Origin: Acinetobacter piscicola
GTDB taxonomy: Bacteria > Pseudomonadota > Gammaproteobacteria > Pseudomonadales > Moraxellaceae
Assembly (NCBI RefSeq): GCF_015218165.1
Contig: NZ_CP048659.1
Span: 1,178,001-1,242,000 of the forward strand
Direction: 5' to 3'
DNA length: 64,000 bases
The notes under the pieces: generated by a model
The model's input: only the letters and a program-made list of their open reading frames with translations
Told to the model about the DNA's origin: nothing
The model's database searches: none
Program-made: the position numbers and the translations under genes
Shown: one piece after another, positions 1-8,156 of the stretch
How the letters are laid out: the number at the start of each line of letters is the position of its first letter
Numbering within the stretch: the first letter of the stretch is position 1

Positions 1-50
1 TTTTTTTTAATACATTTGCCAAAATATAAAATTAGAGTGTGTTTAAGCCA

Positions 51-386
51 ATGATTACTCAAAATTCATCTGCATCGACTGCTGAATTGACGCAAATGAT
101 CATCGCTGTTGTGGTACAAATTCCTTATGGAAAAGTTGCAAGTTATGGGCAAATTGCCAAATTGGCAGGATTACCTAGGCATGCGCGGTTGGTTGGGCGA
201 GTTTTAGGACAGTTGGAAGCGGGGCATGATGTTCCTTGGTATCGGGTGATTAATGCTCAGGGAAAAATAAGTACCCATACATTGGACGAGCAAGGGATGA
301 ATATTCAGCAAGCTAAATTGTTGGCTGAAAGTATTGTCGTGTTAGATGGAAAAGTAAATATGAAAAAATATGCATGGCAACCTTGA
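51..386 (+). CDS. Alkyltransferase-like protein (Atl/YbaZ type)
   Basis: Small MGMT-fold protein of about 111 residues. The motif that is PCHRV in true O6-alkylguanine-DNA methyltransferases reads PWYRV here (within VPWYRVINAQGK), so the alkyl-accepting cysteine is replaced by Trp. This is the hallmark of Atl proteins, which bind O6-alkylguanine without repairing it and hand lesions to nucleotide excision repair. The helix-turn-helix part (PYGKVASYGQIAKLAGLPRHARLVG) is intact. The start is uncertain: ATG 51 is used here, an in-frame GTG lies at 39, and neither has a good ribosome site. The stop is 6 nt before the next gene, so the two are probably cotranscribed. The upstream context is cut off by the window edge. 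Confidence 0.85.
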   Translation: MITQNSSASTAELTQMIIAVVVQIPYGKVASYGQIAKLAGLPRHARLVGRVLGQLEAGHDVPWYRVINAQGKISTHTLDEQGMNIQQAKLLAESIVVLDGKVNMKKYAWQP

Positions 387-392
387 AATAAA

Positions 393-809
393 ATGCAGCA
401 AACACTGATTTTTTATGTCGGATTATTTGTCACTTTATATACATGTATTGGGTTGAGTTTAGATACGCTATGTTATCTCTTTGGGAGAAAACTACCCGTG
501 AAAAATTTGCAACTGAGTTACTATGCAAATTATTCGCAAGTCGGAGATGTGTATCATTTACAAGGGCAATATACTTTTGAAATCAATGGGCAAATGTATA
601 CGGCTAAACGAATGAATTATCTCGGTTTAGCCGCAGGAGCACTCAGTAAGAAAAGAGTTGAAAAACATATAGAAAAAGTCAAAAAACGTGGTCAGGTGTA
701 TGTGTTTATGCCTTATCCGAAAATTAATTGTTTAGTACCATTTTATTATTCATGGATGTTTTTTGGGGCAATCATTTTATTTGGACCTCTGGCTTTATGG
801 GTGGTGTAA
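393..809 (+). CDS. Small two-TM membrane protein, DUF3592-like
   Basis: Protein of 138 residues not recognised with certainty. It has one hydrophobic segment at residues 5-30 and another at about 116-137, flanking a soluble part of some 80 residues. The soluble part contains YTFEINGQMYTAKRMNYLG followed by a Lys-rich helix, then GQVYVFMPYPKINCLVP. This layout (membrane-segment pair around a beta-rich loop with a V-Y-x-P-x-x-P-like stretch) resembles DUF3592 proteins, which have no known function. It lies 6 nt behind the Atl gene and ends at a bidirectional hairpin shared with the converging usp gene. Confidence 0.6.
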   Translation: MQQTLIFYVGLFVTLYTCIGLSLDTLCYLFGRKLPVKNLQLSYYANYSQVGDVYHLQGQYTFEINGQMYTAKRMNYLGLAAGALSKKRVEKHIEKVKKRGQVYVFMPYPKINCLVPFYYSWMFFGAIILFGPLALWVV

Positions 810-811
810 AT

Positions 812-843
812 AAAACATCCCTATCACTTGATAGAAATGTTTT
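812..843. terminator. Bidirectional terminator, DUF3592-like gene / usp
   Basis: Hairpin in the 47-nt gap between convergent genes. AAAACAT (812-818) pairs with ATGTTTT (837-843), and CTATCA (821-826) with TGATAG (829-834), with 2-nt symmetric internal loops. A and T runs on the flanks suit termination in both directions. Confidence 0.6.
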
Positions 844-856
844 ATAGCAACTCATA

Positions 857-1300
857 TTAGGCGTGTTTTACAACCAAAACAGGTACATTTACAGTCGTTA
901 ATAAGCTTTGAGCCACACTACCGATCAGTAGCTTTTTGAAGCCACTACGTCCATGAGAGCTGATAATCACAAGATCTGTTTTTAACTCTTCAGTTGCTTT
1001 GGCAATGGCTTTGGCAATATTTTCACCTTCGAGCAATTTAACTTCTACATCGACTCCTTGCTCTTTAAATTTCGCTTTTGCTGTTGCTAAGTTATCTAAA
1101 ATATAATTGCGCGCACGTTCGATCAATTGGTTACTTTGACCATGCACCATATACTCATTGGCAATATAAGGATCTAGAGTCATGACTTGGACAACAGTCA
1201 CATGAGCATTAAATTTTTTAGCAATTTCTACGGCTTCAGGCACTGCAGCAAGTGATGTTTCAGAACCATCAACAGGGACTAAAATATTTTGAAAAGTCAT
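857..1300 (-). CDS. Universal stress protein, UspA family
   Basis: Single Usp domain of 147 residues, the usual length. It begins FQNILVPVDGSETSLAAVPEA and carries the C-terminal nucleotide-loop motif SSHGRSGFKKLLIGSVAQ, followed by the final beta strand NVPVLVVKH. Family members are cytoplasmic dimers, often ATP-binding, induced in starvation or stress. The specific role here is unknown. The start ATG at 1300 has a strong Shine-Dalgarno sequence (TAAGGAG). It has a private, very AT-rich upstream region and ends at a terminator shared with the converging gene. Confidence 0.92.
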   Translation of the reverse strand: MTFQNILVPVDGSETSLAAVPEAVEIAKKFNAHVTVVQVMTLDPYIANEYMVHGQSNQLIERARNYILDNLATAKAKFKEQGVDVEVKLLEGENIAKAIAKATEELKTDLVIISSHGRSGFKKLLIGSVAQSLLTTVNVPVLVVKHA

Positions 1301-1606
1301 AAAATTCTCCTTATAGTTATTACAAAAATATAGATATTTTTTCGGCTATAAATTCATCATATATGAAAAGAAATGATTTGAAAATGGCTAAAAAACAAGT
1401 GAGCTATAAATATTGGTTTTTAATTTATATTTAATATAAGAATATGTATTTTAAAATAATTTATACTAAATTGGTCGGGTTTTAAATTGTAATATTGAAA
1501 TGTGGTGTAATAGGCTTTATCGATTTCAATATTACAATTTGTTGATGCTTTTGCCTTTTTAAATCATGTGAAATAGAAAGTAAAAATAACTCGAATTAAG
1601 ATAAAA
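1301..1606. other. Intergenic region upstream of usp, with a large inverted repeat
   Basis: 306 bp between the start of usp and the stop of rsmI, both on the minus strand. It is strongly AT-rich. It should hold the usp promoter (not resolved) and the 3' end of the rsmI transcript. The only clear structure is the perfect 18-bp inverted repeat at 1484-1540, listed separately. No ORF or RNA gene was recognised. Confidence 0.5.
1484..1540. repeat. Perfect 18-bp inverted repeat with 21-nt spacer
   Basis: The left arm AAATTGTAATATTGAAAT (1484-1501) is exactly complementary in reverse to 1523-1540. The 21-nt spacer is 1502-1522. The arms contain an internal AATATT palindrome. The long spacer and lack of a clean T-run make it unlike an ordinary intrinsic terminator. 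It could be a cruciform-forming site, an operator, or a remnant of a miniature transposable element. Confidence 0.75.
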
Positions 1607-2446
1607 TTAATCTTGCTGTGTGAGTTCTAAAGCACGTTGATATGCCACTTTTTTCTTGATTCCAGTCAAATCGGCGGCCAGTTGTGATGCCGCTTTAACG
1701 GATAAATCCTCAAGCAAACGCAAAAGTAATTTGTCTAGCTTTTCTTGATTTAGATCATGCTCTTGTGTTGCACCGCCAATGACTAGCACAATTTCACCTT
1801 TTTGTTGATGATGATCATTTTCAATGAATGCCAGTAATTCTGCTAAAGTCATTTTTTTTATGGTTTCAAAGGTTTTGGTAATTTCTCTTGCAAAACCGAC
1901 AGGACGTTCTGCACCAAAGACCTCAACCATATCTTTGACACAATCTAAAATACGATGTGGTGCTTCATAGATAATCAAGGTTTGTGTTTCATGTTTTAAC
2001 TTTTCGAGTTGCAACATGCGTTGTGATTGTTTAGAGGGTAAAAAACCTTCAAAACTAAAGCGATCACTGGGTAAACCCACAGCACTCAGCGCGGCAATCG
2101 CTGCACATGCGCCCGGTACAGGAATAACACGGATATGATTTTCTTGTGCGGCACGGACCAGTTTAAAGCCAGGGTCACTGATCAAAGGAGTACCTGCATC
2201 ACTGACTAAAGCGATATCTTCACCATTTTTGAGTCGTTCAATCAGTATATTAATTTTGTTACTTTCATTATGATCATGACATGCGGTTAATGGTGTTGAG
2301 ATATTATAATGCTTTAAAAGTTGTGCAGATTGGCGTGTATCTTCTGCCGCAACGACAGAAACAGATTTTAAGACTTCAATGGCACGAAAGGTCATGTCAT
2401 CTAAGTGCCCAATTGGGGTCGCTACAACAAATAACTGAGCACTCAT
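1607..2446 (-). CDS. rsmI: 16S rRNA 2'-O-ribose C1402 methyltransferase
   Basis: RsmI methylates the 2'-OH of C1402 in 16S rRNA using S-adenosylmethionine. The product of 279 residues has the tetrapyrrole-methylase fold: LFVVATPIGHLDDMTFRAIEVL at the N-terminus, VAAEDTRQSAQLLKHY, the SAM-loop ALVSDAGTPLISDPG, and VIPVPGACAAIAALSAVGLP. I chose ATG 2446 because homologues begin MxAxLxVVATPIGN and GGAGAACCCCTT lies just upstream. The reading frame stays open to 2536, but that extension would overlap the divergent gene. It is divergent from the lpoA-like gene, as in many gammaproteobacteria. Confidence 0.95.
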   Translation of the reverse strand: MSAQLFVVATPIGHLDDMTFRAIEVLKSVSVVAAEDTRQSAQLLKHYNISTPLTACHDHNESNKINILIERLKNGEDIALVSDAGTPLISDPGFKLVRAAQENHIRVIPVPGACAAIAALSAVGLPSDRFSFEGFLPSKQSQRMLQLEKLKHETQTLIIYEAPHRILDCVKDMVEVFGAERPVGFAREITKTFETIKKMTLAELLAFIENDHHQQKGEIVLVIGGATQEHDLNQEKLDKLLLRLLEDLSVKAASQLAADLTGIKKKVAYQRALELTQQD

Positions 2447-2458
2447 AAGGGGTTCTCC
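2447..2458. promoter_or_regulatory. Shared ribosome-binding segment of divergent rsmI and lpoA-like genes
   Basis: Only 12 nt (AAGGGGTTCTCC) separate the two divergent start codons. Read on the plus strand, AAGGGG is the Shine-Dalgarno sequence of the lpoA-like gene. Read on the minus strand, GGAGAA serves rsmI. The promoters of both genes must therefore lie inside each other's coding sequence. Confidence 0.8.
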
Positions 2459-3409
2459 ATGATTAAGAATAAAAAAGTGAATTATAGACAGACCGTACTC
2501 GGTCTTGGTTTGATGAGCATGATGTGGATGGCACATGCAGATGTGTTGGTTATTTTACCCGAAACAGGGCCTTTGGCGCGAGCGAGTAGTAGTATTAAAC
2601 TGGGAATATCGACTGCATATCAGGCAATGGGGGCAAAAACAGTTTTAAAATTTGTCAATAGCGATCAAAAATCCATGAGTGCTGTGTTAAAACAACAAGT
2701 CGATCAGCACACGCAGATGATCATTGGACCTTTGGCACGTCATGATGTAGAGGAGATTGTTAAACTTGCACCTAAAGTGCCTGTATTGGCTTTAAATGAA
2801 GTGACCATTAAACACCCTAATGTCATGCAATTTAGTTTGTCAAAAAAAGAGGATGCCGCCGCTTTGATGCGTACGATGCAGGCAGATCAAATCAATAAAT
2901 TATATATTTTACAACAACCTGAAACTATTGAAGAAAATAAAGCATTTTTGAATGCGGTTTCACAACAATTCCAAGGGCAAATTGAAATCCTCAACAATAT
3001 ACCTACGAAAATGGTGAAAAGTGAAGGCTTATTATTATTGGGTAATTATGCTTGGATTCGTCAGTTGAAAAAATTACCTGTTCGTAATCTATATATGCAA
3101 GCACTCGCCGTAGAAGATAGTCAGCCTTTACCCAAAGGTATAAAATTTTGTGATGTACCTTCTCTTTATCTTCCTGATTGGAAAGATGTTCTAACGGCTT
3201 ATCAGCAAAATCCAACGCCTATGCCATATCAACGTTTATATGCCTTTGGCGGTGATGCTTGGCAAATTGCTCAAATTTATTTAGCTCAATCTAAGCAATC
3301 TACGATAGATTTTCATGGACGTACTGGAGAAATTCATGTTGAACATCAGCAAATTAAGCGTCGGCCGATGTGTTTTATAAGTACGGGTACAAGTTTAGCA
3401 GTCGCTTAA
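2459..3409 (+). CDS. LpoA/LppC-type penicillin-binding protein activator, short form
   Basis: Resembles the C-terminal periplasmic-binding-protein-like domain of LpoA, the outer-membrane activator of PBP1A. Seen: VLVILPETGPLARASSSIKLGISTAYQAM, then QMIIGPLARHDVEEI and VPVLALNE, and a C-terminal YAFGGDAWQIAQIY...GRTGEIHV typical of the family. It has 316 residues against nearly 680 in E. coli LpoA, so the N-terminal TPR domain is absent. The leader ends MMWMAHADV with no cysteine, which suggests a soluble periplasmic protein, not a lipoprotein. yraN and dolP follow downstream, the conserved order. Confidence 0.82.
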   Translation: MIKNKKVNYRQTVLGLGLMSMMWMAHADVLVILPETGPLARASSSIKLGISTAYQAMGAKTVLKFVNSDQKSMSAVLKQQVDQHTQMIIGPLARHDVEEIVKLAPKVPVLALNEVTIKHPNVMQFSLSKKEDAAALMRTMQADQINKLYILQQPETIEENKAFLNAVSQQFQGQIEILNNIPTKMVKSEGLLLLGNYAWIRQLKKLPVRNLYMQALAVEDSQPLPKGIKFCDVPSLYLPDWKDVLTAYQQNPTPMPYQRLYAFGGDAWQIAQIYLAQSKQSTIDFHGRTGEIHVEHQQIKRRPMCFISTGTSLAVA

Positions 3410-3430
3410 TCGTTCAAATGGGGCAACGTT

Positions 3431-3865
3431 ATGAGACTTAAAGTTAAAACTTTAAGACAACAGCTCGGTGAATGGGCAGAGCAGATGGCACTGAATGTGC
3501 TTGAGCAACATGGTTTTGTTTTACTGTATAAAAATTATTATGCCCGATGTGGTGAAATAGATCTCATTGTACAAAAAGCCAATGAGCTGATTTTTGTTGA
3601 GGTGAAAGCTCGTGCCAAAACTGAATATGGCACTGCTTTGGAAGTCATTACACTGGCCAAACAACGCAAAATTGTGAAAACAAGCTTAAAGTTTTTACAA
3701 GATCATGCAGAATTTCAGGATTTTTATTATCGTTTTGATGTAGTTTGTTTTGATTTTCATCAAGAAATTGCAAAAAATGTACAGCATGACTTTTCAAAAA
3801 TCTCGTATGATCTACAGTGGATTGAAAATGCATTTACTTTAGATGCAGACTTGATTAATCTGTGA
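3431..3865 (+). CDS. yraN: YraN family (UPF0102) nuclease-fold protein
   Basis: 144-residue protein with the UPF0102 core: [20 protein letters not shown], then the restriction-endonuclease-like motif [22 protein letters not shown] (metal ligands E, D, E and K of a PD-(D/E)XK-like site). Cellular role is not established. It lies 21 nt behind the lpoA-like gene in the usual lpoA-yraN order. The C-terminus is somewhat longer than in compact homologues. In E. coli and Pseudomonas a SIS-domain gene follows yraN, but here the dolP-type gene comes directly after 65 nt. Confidence 0.9.
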   Translation: MRLKVKTLRQQLGEWAEQMALNVLEQHGFVLLYKNYYARCGEIDLIVQKANELIFVEVKARAKTEYGTALEVITLAKQRKIVKTSLKFLQDHAEFQDFYYRFDVVCFDFHQEIAKNVQHDFSKISYDLQWIENAFTLDADLINL

Positions 3866-3930
3866 CTGAAATTTAAGCATAATTGCTTATAAAAGATAGA
3901 AATAATGATTTCAATGAGGAGTCTTGCTGA

Positions 3931-4632
3931 GTGTTAAACCGAATTGTCATTACAATGTTGTGTGTAGCAAGTTTATCTGGATGTGCAAGCTTCATCTCTG
4001 GGGGGACGGGCAGTACGCCTGTAGGAACAGAAAGCGGAGTAAGATCACTGGGTCAGGTATTTATTGATTCTTCCATTGAACGTACTGCAAAAATTAATTT
4101 ATATAAATTAGATTCGAGATTTAAACAATCCCGTATCAATATTAACAGTTTCCATAGCAATGTGTTGCTGACAGGGCAAGTGCCTGACGCGCATTTAAAG
4201 CAACTTGCTGAAGATAATGTCCGCGCGATGAGTGATGTAAAAGCTGTACATAACTATATTACAGTAGGTAATCAGATCAGTTATGGGACGATCATGCAAG
4301 ACGCTTCAGTGACTGCAAATACGCGTGGTTTGATCATGAAAGCGCCTGTAGTTTCAGACAATAAGGTGCTCGTACATACTGAGGATGGTGTGTTGTATGT
4401 CATGGGGCGTTTAAATAATGCTGAAAGTAATGATTTAAATGACGTACTGCAAAAAGTTGGCAATATTACCCGAATTGTTACGCTTTTAGATAATGTAGAA
4501 ATCGCAAATCGTCAGATGCAAAATTCATCTTTTACCGTTGCGCCAACGGGATCCAATGCTCAGCCTGATGTGCAAACCCCTGTAGCGATAGATCCTGATG
4601 CTGTAGAGCCGAGTAGCAATGTTCAGCCGTAA
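3931..4632 (+). CDS. dolP: Outer-membrane lipoprotein with two BON domains (DolP/YraP type)
   Basis: Lipoprotein leader of about 19 residues ending in the lipobox LSGC (VASLSGCASF). It is followed by a BON domain at about residues 45-112 (ININSFHSNVLLTGQVPDA) and a second at about 118-195 (VLVHTEDGVLYVMGRLNNAE). DolP maintains outer-membrane integrity at sites of cell division and damage. The start is GTG 3931, supported by GAGGAG at 3916-3921. A tail of about 35 residues rich in Pro, Ala and Asp follows the domains. The 3' end overlaps the next gene by 14 nt, so the esterase is translationally linked. Confidence 0.88.
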   Translation: MLNRIVITMLCVASLSGCASFISGGTGSTPVGTESGVRSLGQVFIDSSIERTAKINLYKLDSRFKQSRININSFHSNVLLTGQVPDAHLKQLAEDNVRAMSDVKAVHNYITVGNQISYGTIMQDASVTANTRGLIMKAPVVSDNKVLVHTEDGVLYVMGRLNNAESNDLNDVLQKVGNITRIVTLLDNVEIANRQMQNSSFTVAPTGSNAQPDVQTPVAIDPDAVEPSSNVQP

Positions 4633-5506
4633 TTTTCAAGACAAACAACAATTCGTGTTGAAAAAAATCCAAGCGTTTAAAGCATTTTATGCAGATTTTC
4701 GACTGTATGATCTTGCGAGTATCACGATTAATGGTTTGACACCTAAAAAAGGTTATCAACTGCATGCCAATATTGCCTATGGATTAAAAGCAAGACAACG
4801 CTTGGATTTGTATATTTCGGAGCAAAAACAAAATAAGCCTTTGATTATATTTGTACATGGCGGAGCTTGGAGCCATGGAGATAAAAGTGCTTATAAGTTT
4901 GTCGGTGAGGCTTTTAGTCGTTATGGCTATGATGTTGCTGTCTTAAATTATCATCTTGCACCCCAGTTTAAGTTTCCAACTTATGTGGATGACTTGGCAA
5001 TTGCACTCAATTTTTTAGAGCAGCAACAGATGCGATTGGGGATTTCGACACAAAATATTGCCTTAATGGGGCATTCTGCGGGGGCATTTAATATTGCTTC
5101 ATTGTTGTATCATCCTCAACGGTTTCAATCTGCAATCAAGACACAGATTAAAGCAATTATTGGGATAGCAGGGCCTTATCATTTTGATTATAAAGGTGAT
5201 CCTTTAGCAGGACATGCCTTTGATCAAGATACGCCGTATCAACATGTGATGCCGTATTATTTTGTTGAAAAAAATGAAGTGCAGCACTATTTGTTTTTGG
5301 CTGAAAATGATCAAATTGTGAAAGATACCAATAGTTTTGATTTGAAAAATAAGCTTGAAGCTTTAGGTAATCATTGCCAAATCTGTGTGATCCCCAAAAC
5401 AGGACACGTTTCAATTATGGGCAGTATTTCCAGTTTATTCAGCCGTTTTTATCGGACGCGTTCCGAGATTATCAAGGCATTGGATCAGACTTTTGAAAGA
5501 CTTTAA
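4619..5506 (+). CDS. Alpha/beta-hydrolase, carboxylesterase-like
   Basis: 295-residue alpha/beta-hydrolase of the esterase/lipase (HSL/BD-FAE-like) group. Seen: oxyanion motif FVHGGAWSHGDKS, nucleophile elbow MGHSAGAFN, acid candidate in LFLAENDQIV, and catalytic His in PKTGHVSIMGS. No signal peptide or membrane segment, so likely cytoplasmic. The substrate is unknown. It begins inside the dolP gene (14-nt overlap) and is the last gene of the lpoA-yraN-dolP run. It ends at a hairpin shared with converging nudC. Confidence 0.85.
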   Translation: MFSRNFQDKQQFVLKKIQAFKAFYADFRLYDLASITINGLTPKKGYQLHANIAYGLKARQRLDLYISEQKQNKPLIIFVHGGAWSHGDKSAYKFVGEAFSRYGYDVAVLNYHLAPQFKFPTYVDDLAIALNFLEQQQMRLGISTQNIALMGHSAGAFNIASLLYHPQRFQSAIKTQIKAIIGIAGPYHFDYKGDPLAGHAFDQDTPYQHVMPYYFVEKNEVQHYLFLAENDQIVKDTNSFDLKNKLEALGNHCQICVIPKTGHVSIMGSISSLFSRFYRTRSEIIKALDQTFERL

Positions 5507-5532
5507 ATGTATCGCTTGAATGAAGAAAAAGC

Positions 5533-5559
5533 AAAATGCCTGAATTACTCAGGCATTTT
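5533..5559. terminator. Bidirectional terminator between esterase gene and nudC
   Basis: Perfect 11-bp stem AAAATGCCTGA (5533-5543) / TCAGGCATTTT (5549-5559) with loop ATTAC, followed by more T on the plus side and A-rich sequence on the other. The stop codon of nudC lies in the loop, so the hairpin overlaps its last codons. Confidence 0.85.
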
Positions 5560-6312
5560 TTTATTGAAAATGACATGTTCTATCATGGCATGGGCGATAC
5601 TGCCTGAAATGGGAATCTCAGGTAATGCATCAAATTTAAAGAATTTTGCATCACTAATTTCTTCTTCTTGTAGTACAAGCTCGCCTGATTCATATTCGGC
5701 TTTAAAGGCTAACATCAGATTGCTTGGGAAAGGCCAAGGTTGGCTCGCTAAATACTGAATATTCTTGACTTTAATACCCACTTCTTCAAGTGTTTCGCGT
5801 TCAACCGCTTCTTCAAGGGTTTCACCCACTTCGACAAAGCCTGCAATTAAACCATACATATTGCTGGTATTTTTAGCATTTTTTGCCAATAAAATTTCAT
5901 CTTCTCCACGGGTAATCACGGTAATGATACATGGCTGTACACGAGGATATTGGTGATAACGGCATGCAGGACAGACCATGGCATATTCGGTTGGATGAAC
6001 TTCGGTTTCATGACCACAATGGCTACAAAACTTATGATTACGACGCCATTCTAACAGTTGTAATGCCCGACTGGCTTGCTCAAACTGCACTTTTGTCCAC
6101 TGTGAAATGAGCTGACGAATGGGAACCAGTTGATAGCCTGTAGGAATATTTTCTTCAATAAATAAGTCTCGGGCGATGATTTGATCACCTGAATGAAATA
6201 CTAAATCACTTGCCAGCTGCTCAACTTTGGGAAGTTGGAAATGATCATCGACTAAAAGTTGGTGATGATGAAAAATATAGGCAAGTGATAAATTAGTATC
6301 TTGATTACACAT
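5545..6312 (-). CDS. nudC: NAD(H) pyrophosphatase / RNA deNADding enzyme
   Basis: Nudix hydrolase that cleaves NADH to NMNH and AMP and removes NAD caps from RNA. The 255-residue protein has a four-Cys zinc ribbon (CSHCG...CPACRYHQYPRVQP), the Nudix box GFVEVGETLEEAVERETLEEVG and the NudC-specific signature SQPWPFPSNLM. Length is typical. The start codon overlaps the upstream stop by one base (TAATG), so translation is coupled to the FimL-like gene. Confidence 0.95.
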   Translation of the reverse strand: MCNQDTNLSLAYIFHHHQLLVDDHFQLPKVEQLASDLVFHSGDQIIARDLFIEENIPTGYQLVPIRQLISQWTKVQFEQASRALQLLEWRRNHKFCSHCGHETEVHPTEYAMVCPACRYHQYPRVQPCIITVITRGEDEILLAKNAKNTSNMYGLIAGFVEVGETLEEAVERETLEEVGIKVKNIQYLASQPWPFPSNLMLAFKAEYESGELVLQEEEISDAKFFKFDALPEIPISGSIAHAMIEHVIFNKKMPE

Positions 6313-7955
6313 TAGGCAGTCGCTTTTAAGTTTTGGCTACTGTTCAATGCTATATCAAACATCGACTGTAAAACAGGTTGTTTGTTTTGTAAATTATCAA
6401 TCATCATATCGGCACTTGCTAGAATTTCTAACAAAGCTTGTACTTGTTGTGGGTTTAATATCGCTTGTTGAGACAGTTGTGCTTCTACAAAATCTGCGCT
6501 ATCACGTAAAGTTTTTTGACTTTCTTGTGAACCTAAGAACAGCATTGCACCACTGATTTCTTTCAACTGCATAGGAATATTGGCAATATGTTCATTGTTC
6601 TGTTCAGAGATATATTGCACTAAAGTTTGACTCGTTGCATCGATTTGAACTTTACTTTCCGCCAATAAAACTGTATGTGCATCATCTAAACGATCAAGTG
6701 AAATGTGTAGATTATTGACACGTAGTTGTAAGCGATTGGAGGTGTAATTACGCTCTAAGATCCCAATAGAATTCATCGCAGATAAAATGCTATTCATTAA
6801 TTGTTGGGCATAGTTTTCATTACTTAACGAGGTATGATCAGATAACAAAGCCGCTTGTTGTGTGAGTTCATTTGCTGCTTCATTTAAGTTTAATACTTTG
6901 AAAATATTGACTAAAGCGAGTAATTTATTCTTAAGTTCGGCCGTTTTTTCATCTGACATATTTTCGTAGTTATATTCGATATCATTACGAATTTCACTCA
7001 TTTCATCGGTAATGAGCTTACTTGCAGTATGAATCGTTTCAAAATCAGGACCATATAAATGGCGGCTGAATACTTGTAACTGGTTGTCCGTTAAAATGTC
7101 ATCGCCTGCATTGATTTTTTCACGTAGGTATTGTGAGAGATCATTGTCTTGACTAATACATAAGCTGATTACGTTGGCAATTTCAAGAGTGTTGACATTG
7201 AATTGTTGTGGATCTTGTAGAAATGCAGCGATATGTGTTTCGATTTGAATGAGTGTGCGTAAACGTGCATCACTTAAAATAAGATCTTTAATGTTTTGTA
7301 AGGCATTGGCAACCAATTTCCAATATTGTGCAGTGGCTGTTGCTTCTGACAAATAAGACAGATATGAACCAACGAGTTGTAAACCTTGAAAATCAAGTGG
7401 TGATTCTTGTTGTTTAAGCAAATTATTCAAGCAAATTTTATACAGCTTATGTACATAAGCAGACTTTTCAAGTTCAGGTGCAGCTTGAAGCTCTAAGTTT
7501 GGCACGACACAGTCTAAAAGTGGTGCAATACTTTCACCATCTTGTGTCAGTGGTTTACCCAACGCTAATTCTAAACGGTTTAAGGTGTCTAATAGAAACT
7601 GATGAACTTTGACTTCGCGTAAGCAAGTAAACTCAATAAAACGCTTCAGCATGGTGGTGCCTTCGCTGAGCGCAAGTACGTCTGAGGTTTTGATATTTTG
7701 TGGATCTTGCATGATTTTACGCATCAGTTCAGCAGCGTATTCAGTCAGTTGCGCAAGTTGTGGCATGTCAATTAAACGAATGACATGTGCACATTGCTCA
7801 AACTGATTCAGTGCATCATCAATACCAAAAGGCAATGTTTGATCTTCAACCAAACTGCTGACAGCAGACTCTACCAATTGAATCGAGTTATCCACTTCAT
7901 TTTTTATTATTAATAAAGCCGTTGGATCGAAATAAATTGATGTTTGATAAGACAT
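6312..7955 (-). CDS. fimL: FimL-like protein (ChpA N-terminal Hpt-like, twitching regulation)
   Basis: 547-residue, largely helical, soluble protein. The N-terminal region (NEVDNSIQLVESAVSSLVED, then HVIRLIDMPQLAQLTEYAAELM) resembles the Hpt-like N-terminus of the chemotaxis kinase ChpA/PilL and the related FimL. FimL has a matching length and acts in the Chp/cAMP control of type IV pili in Pseudomonas. No histidine kinase or receiver domain is present. ATG 7955 is preferred because GGGGG lies 5 nt upstream. It is followed by nudC in a one-base overlap. Assignment rests on remembered family resemblance, so moderate certainty. Confidence 0.65.
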   Translation of the reverse strand: MSYQTSIYFDPTALLIIKNEVDNSIQLVESAVSSLVEDQTLPFGIDDALNQFEQCAHVIRLIDMPQLAQLTEYAAELMRKIMQDPQNIKTSDVLALSEGTTMLKRFIEFTCLREVKVHQFLLDTLNRLELALGKPLTQDGESIAPLLDCVVPNLELQAAPELEKSAYVHKLYKICLNNLLKQQESPLDFQGLQLVGSYLSYLSEATATAQYWKLVANALQNIKDLILSDARLRTLIQIETHIAAFLQDPQQFNVNTLEIANVISLCISQDNDLSQYLREKINAGDDILTDNQLQVFSRHLYGPDFETIHTASKLITDEMSEIRNDIEYNYENMSDEKTAELKNKLLALVNIFKVLNLNEAANELTQQAALLSDHTSLSNENYAQQLMNSILSAMNSIGILERNYTSNRLQLRVNNLHISLDRLDDAHTVLLAESKVQIDATSQTLVQYISEQNNEHIANIPMQLKEISGAMLFLGSQESQKTLRDSADFVEAQLSQQAILNPQQVQALLEILASADMMIDNLQNKQPVLQSMFDIALNSSQNLKATA

Positions 7956-8156
7956 CAAAGCCCCCTGATAAAAAATACATGTTTTAGTTTTTTAGTCTTT
8001 ATCTTAAAGACTAATTTTTAGATTTTAATATCGCTTAAATGCGCAGCTTTTACAATAGACTTATGCCATCATTGCCATAGTTTCTATGTCTTGCATAACG
8101 AATTGCATGTGATTTACCCAAAAGCAAAATATAAGAAAGATGCGATATGAACTTTA

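Noticed and set aside
1484..1540. Inverted repeat as a rsmI terminator or XerCD-type (pdif) site
   Set aside because: The 21-nt loop and lack of a T-run do not fit a terminator, and the arms do not resemble the XerC/XerD core sequences I know from Acinetobacter plasmids.
5507..5956. Two plus-strand frames after the esterase gene
   Set aside because: They lie antisense to nudC, past the bidirectional terminator; nudC motifs are complete.
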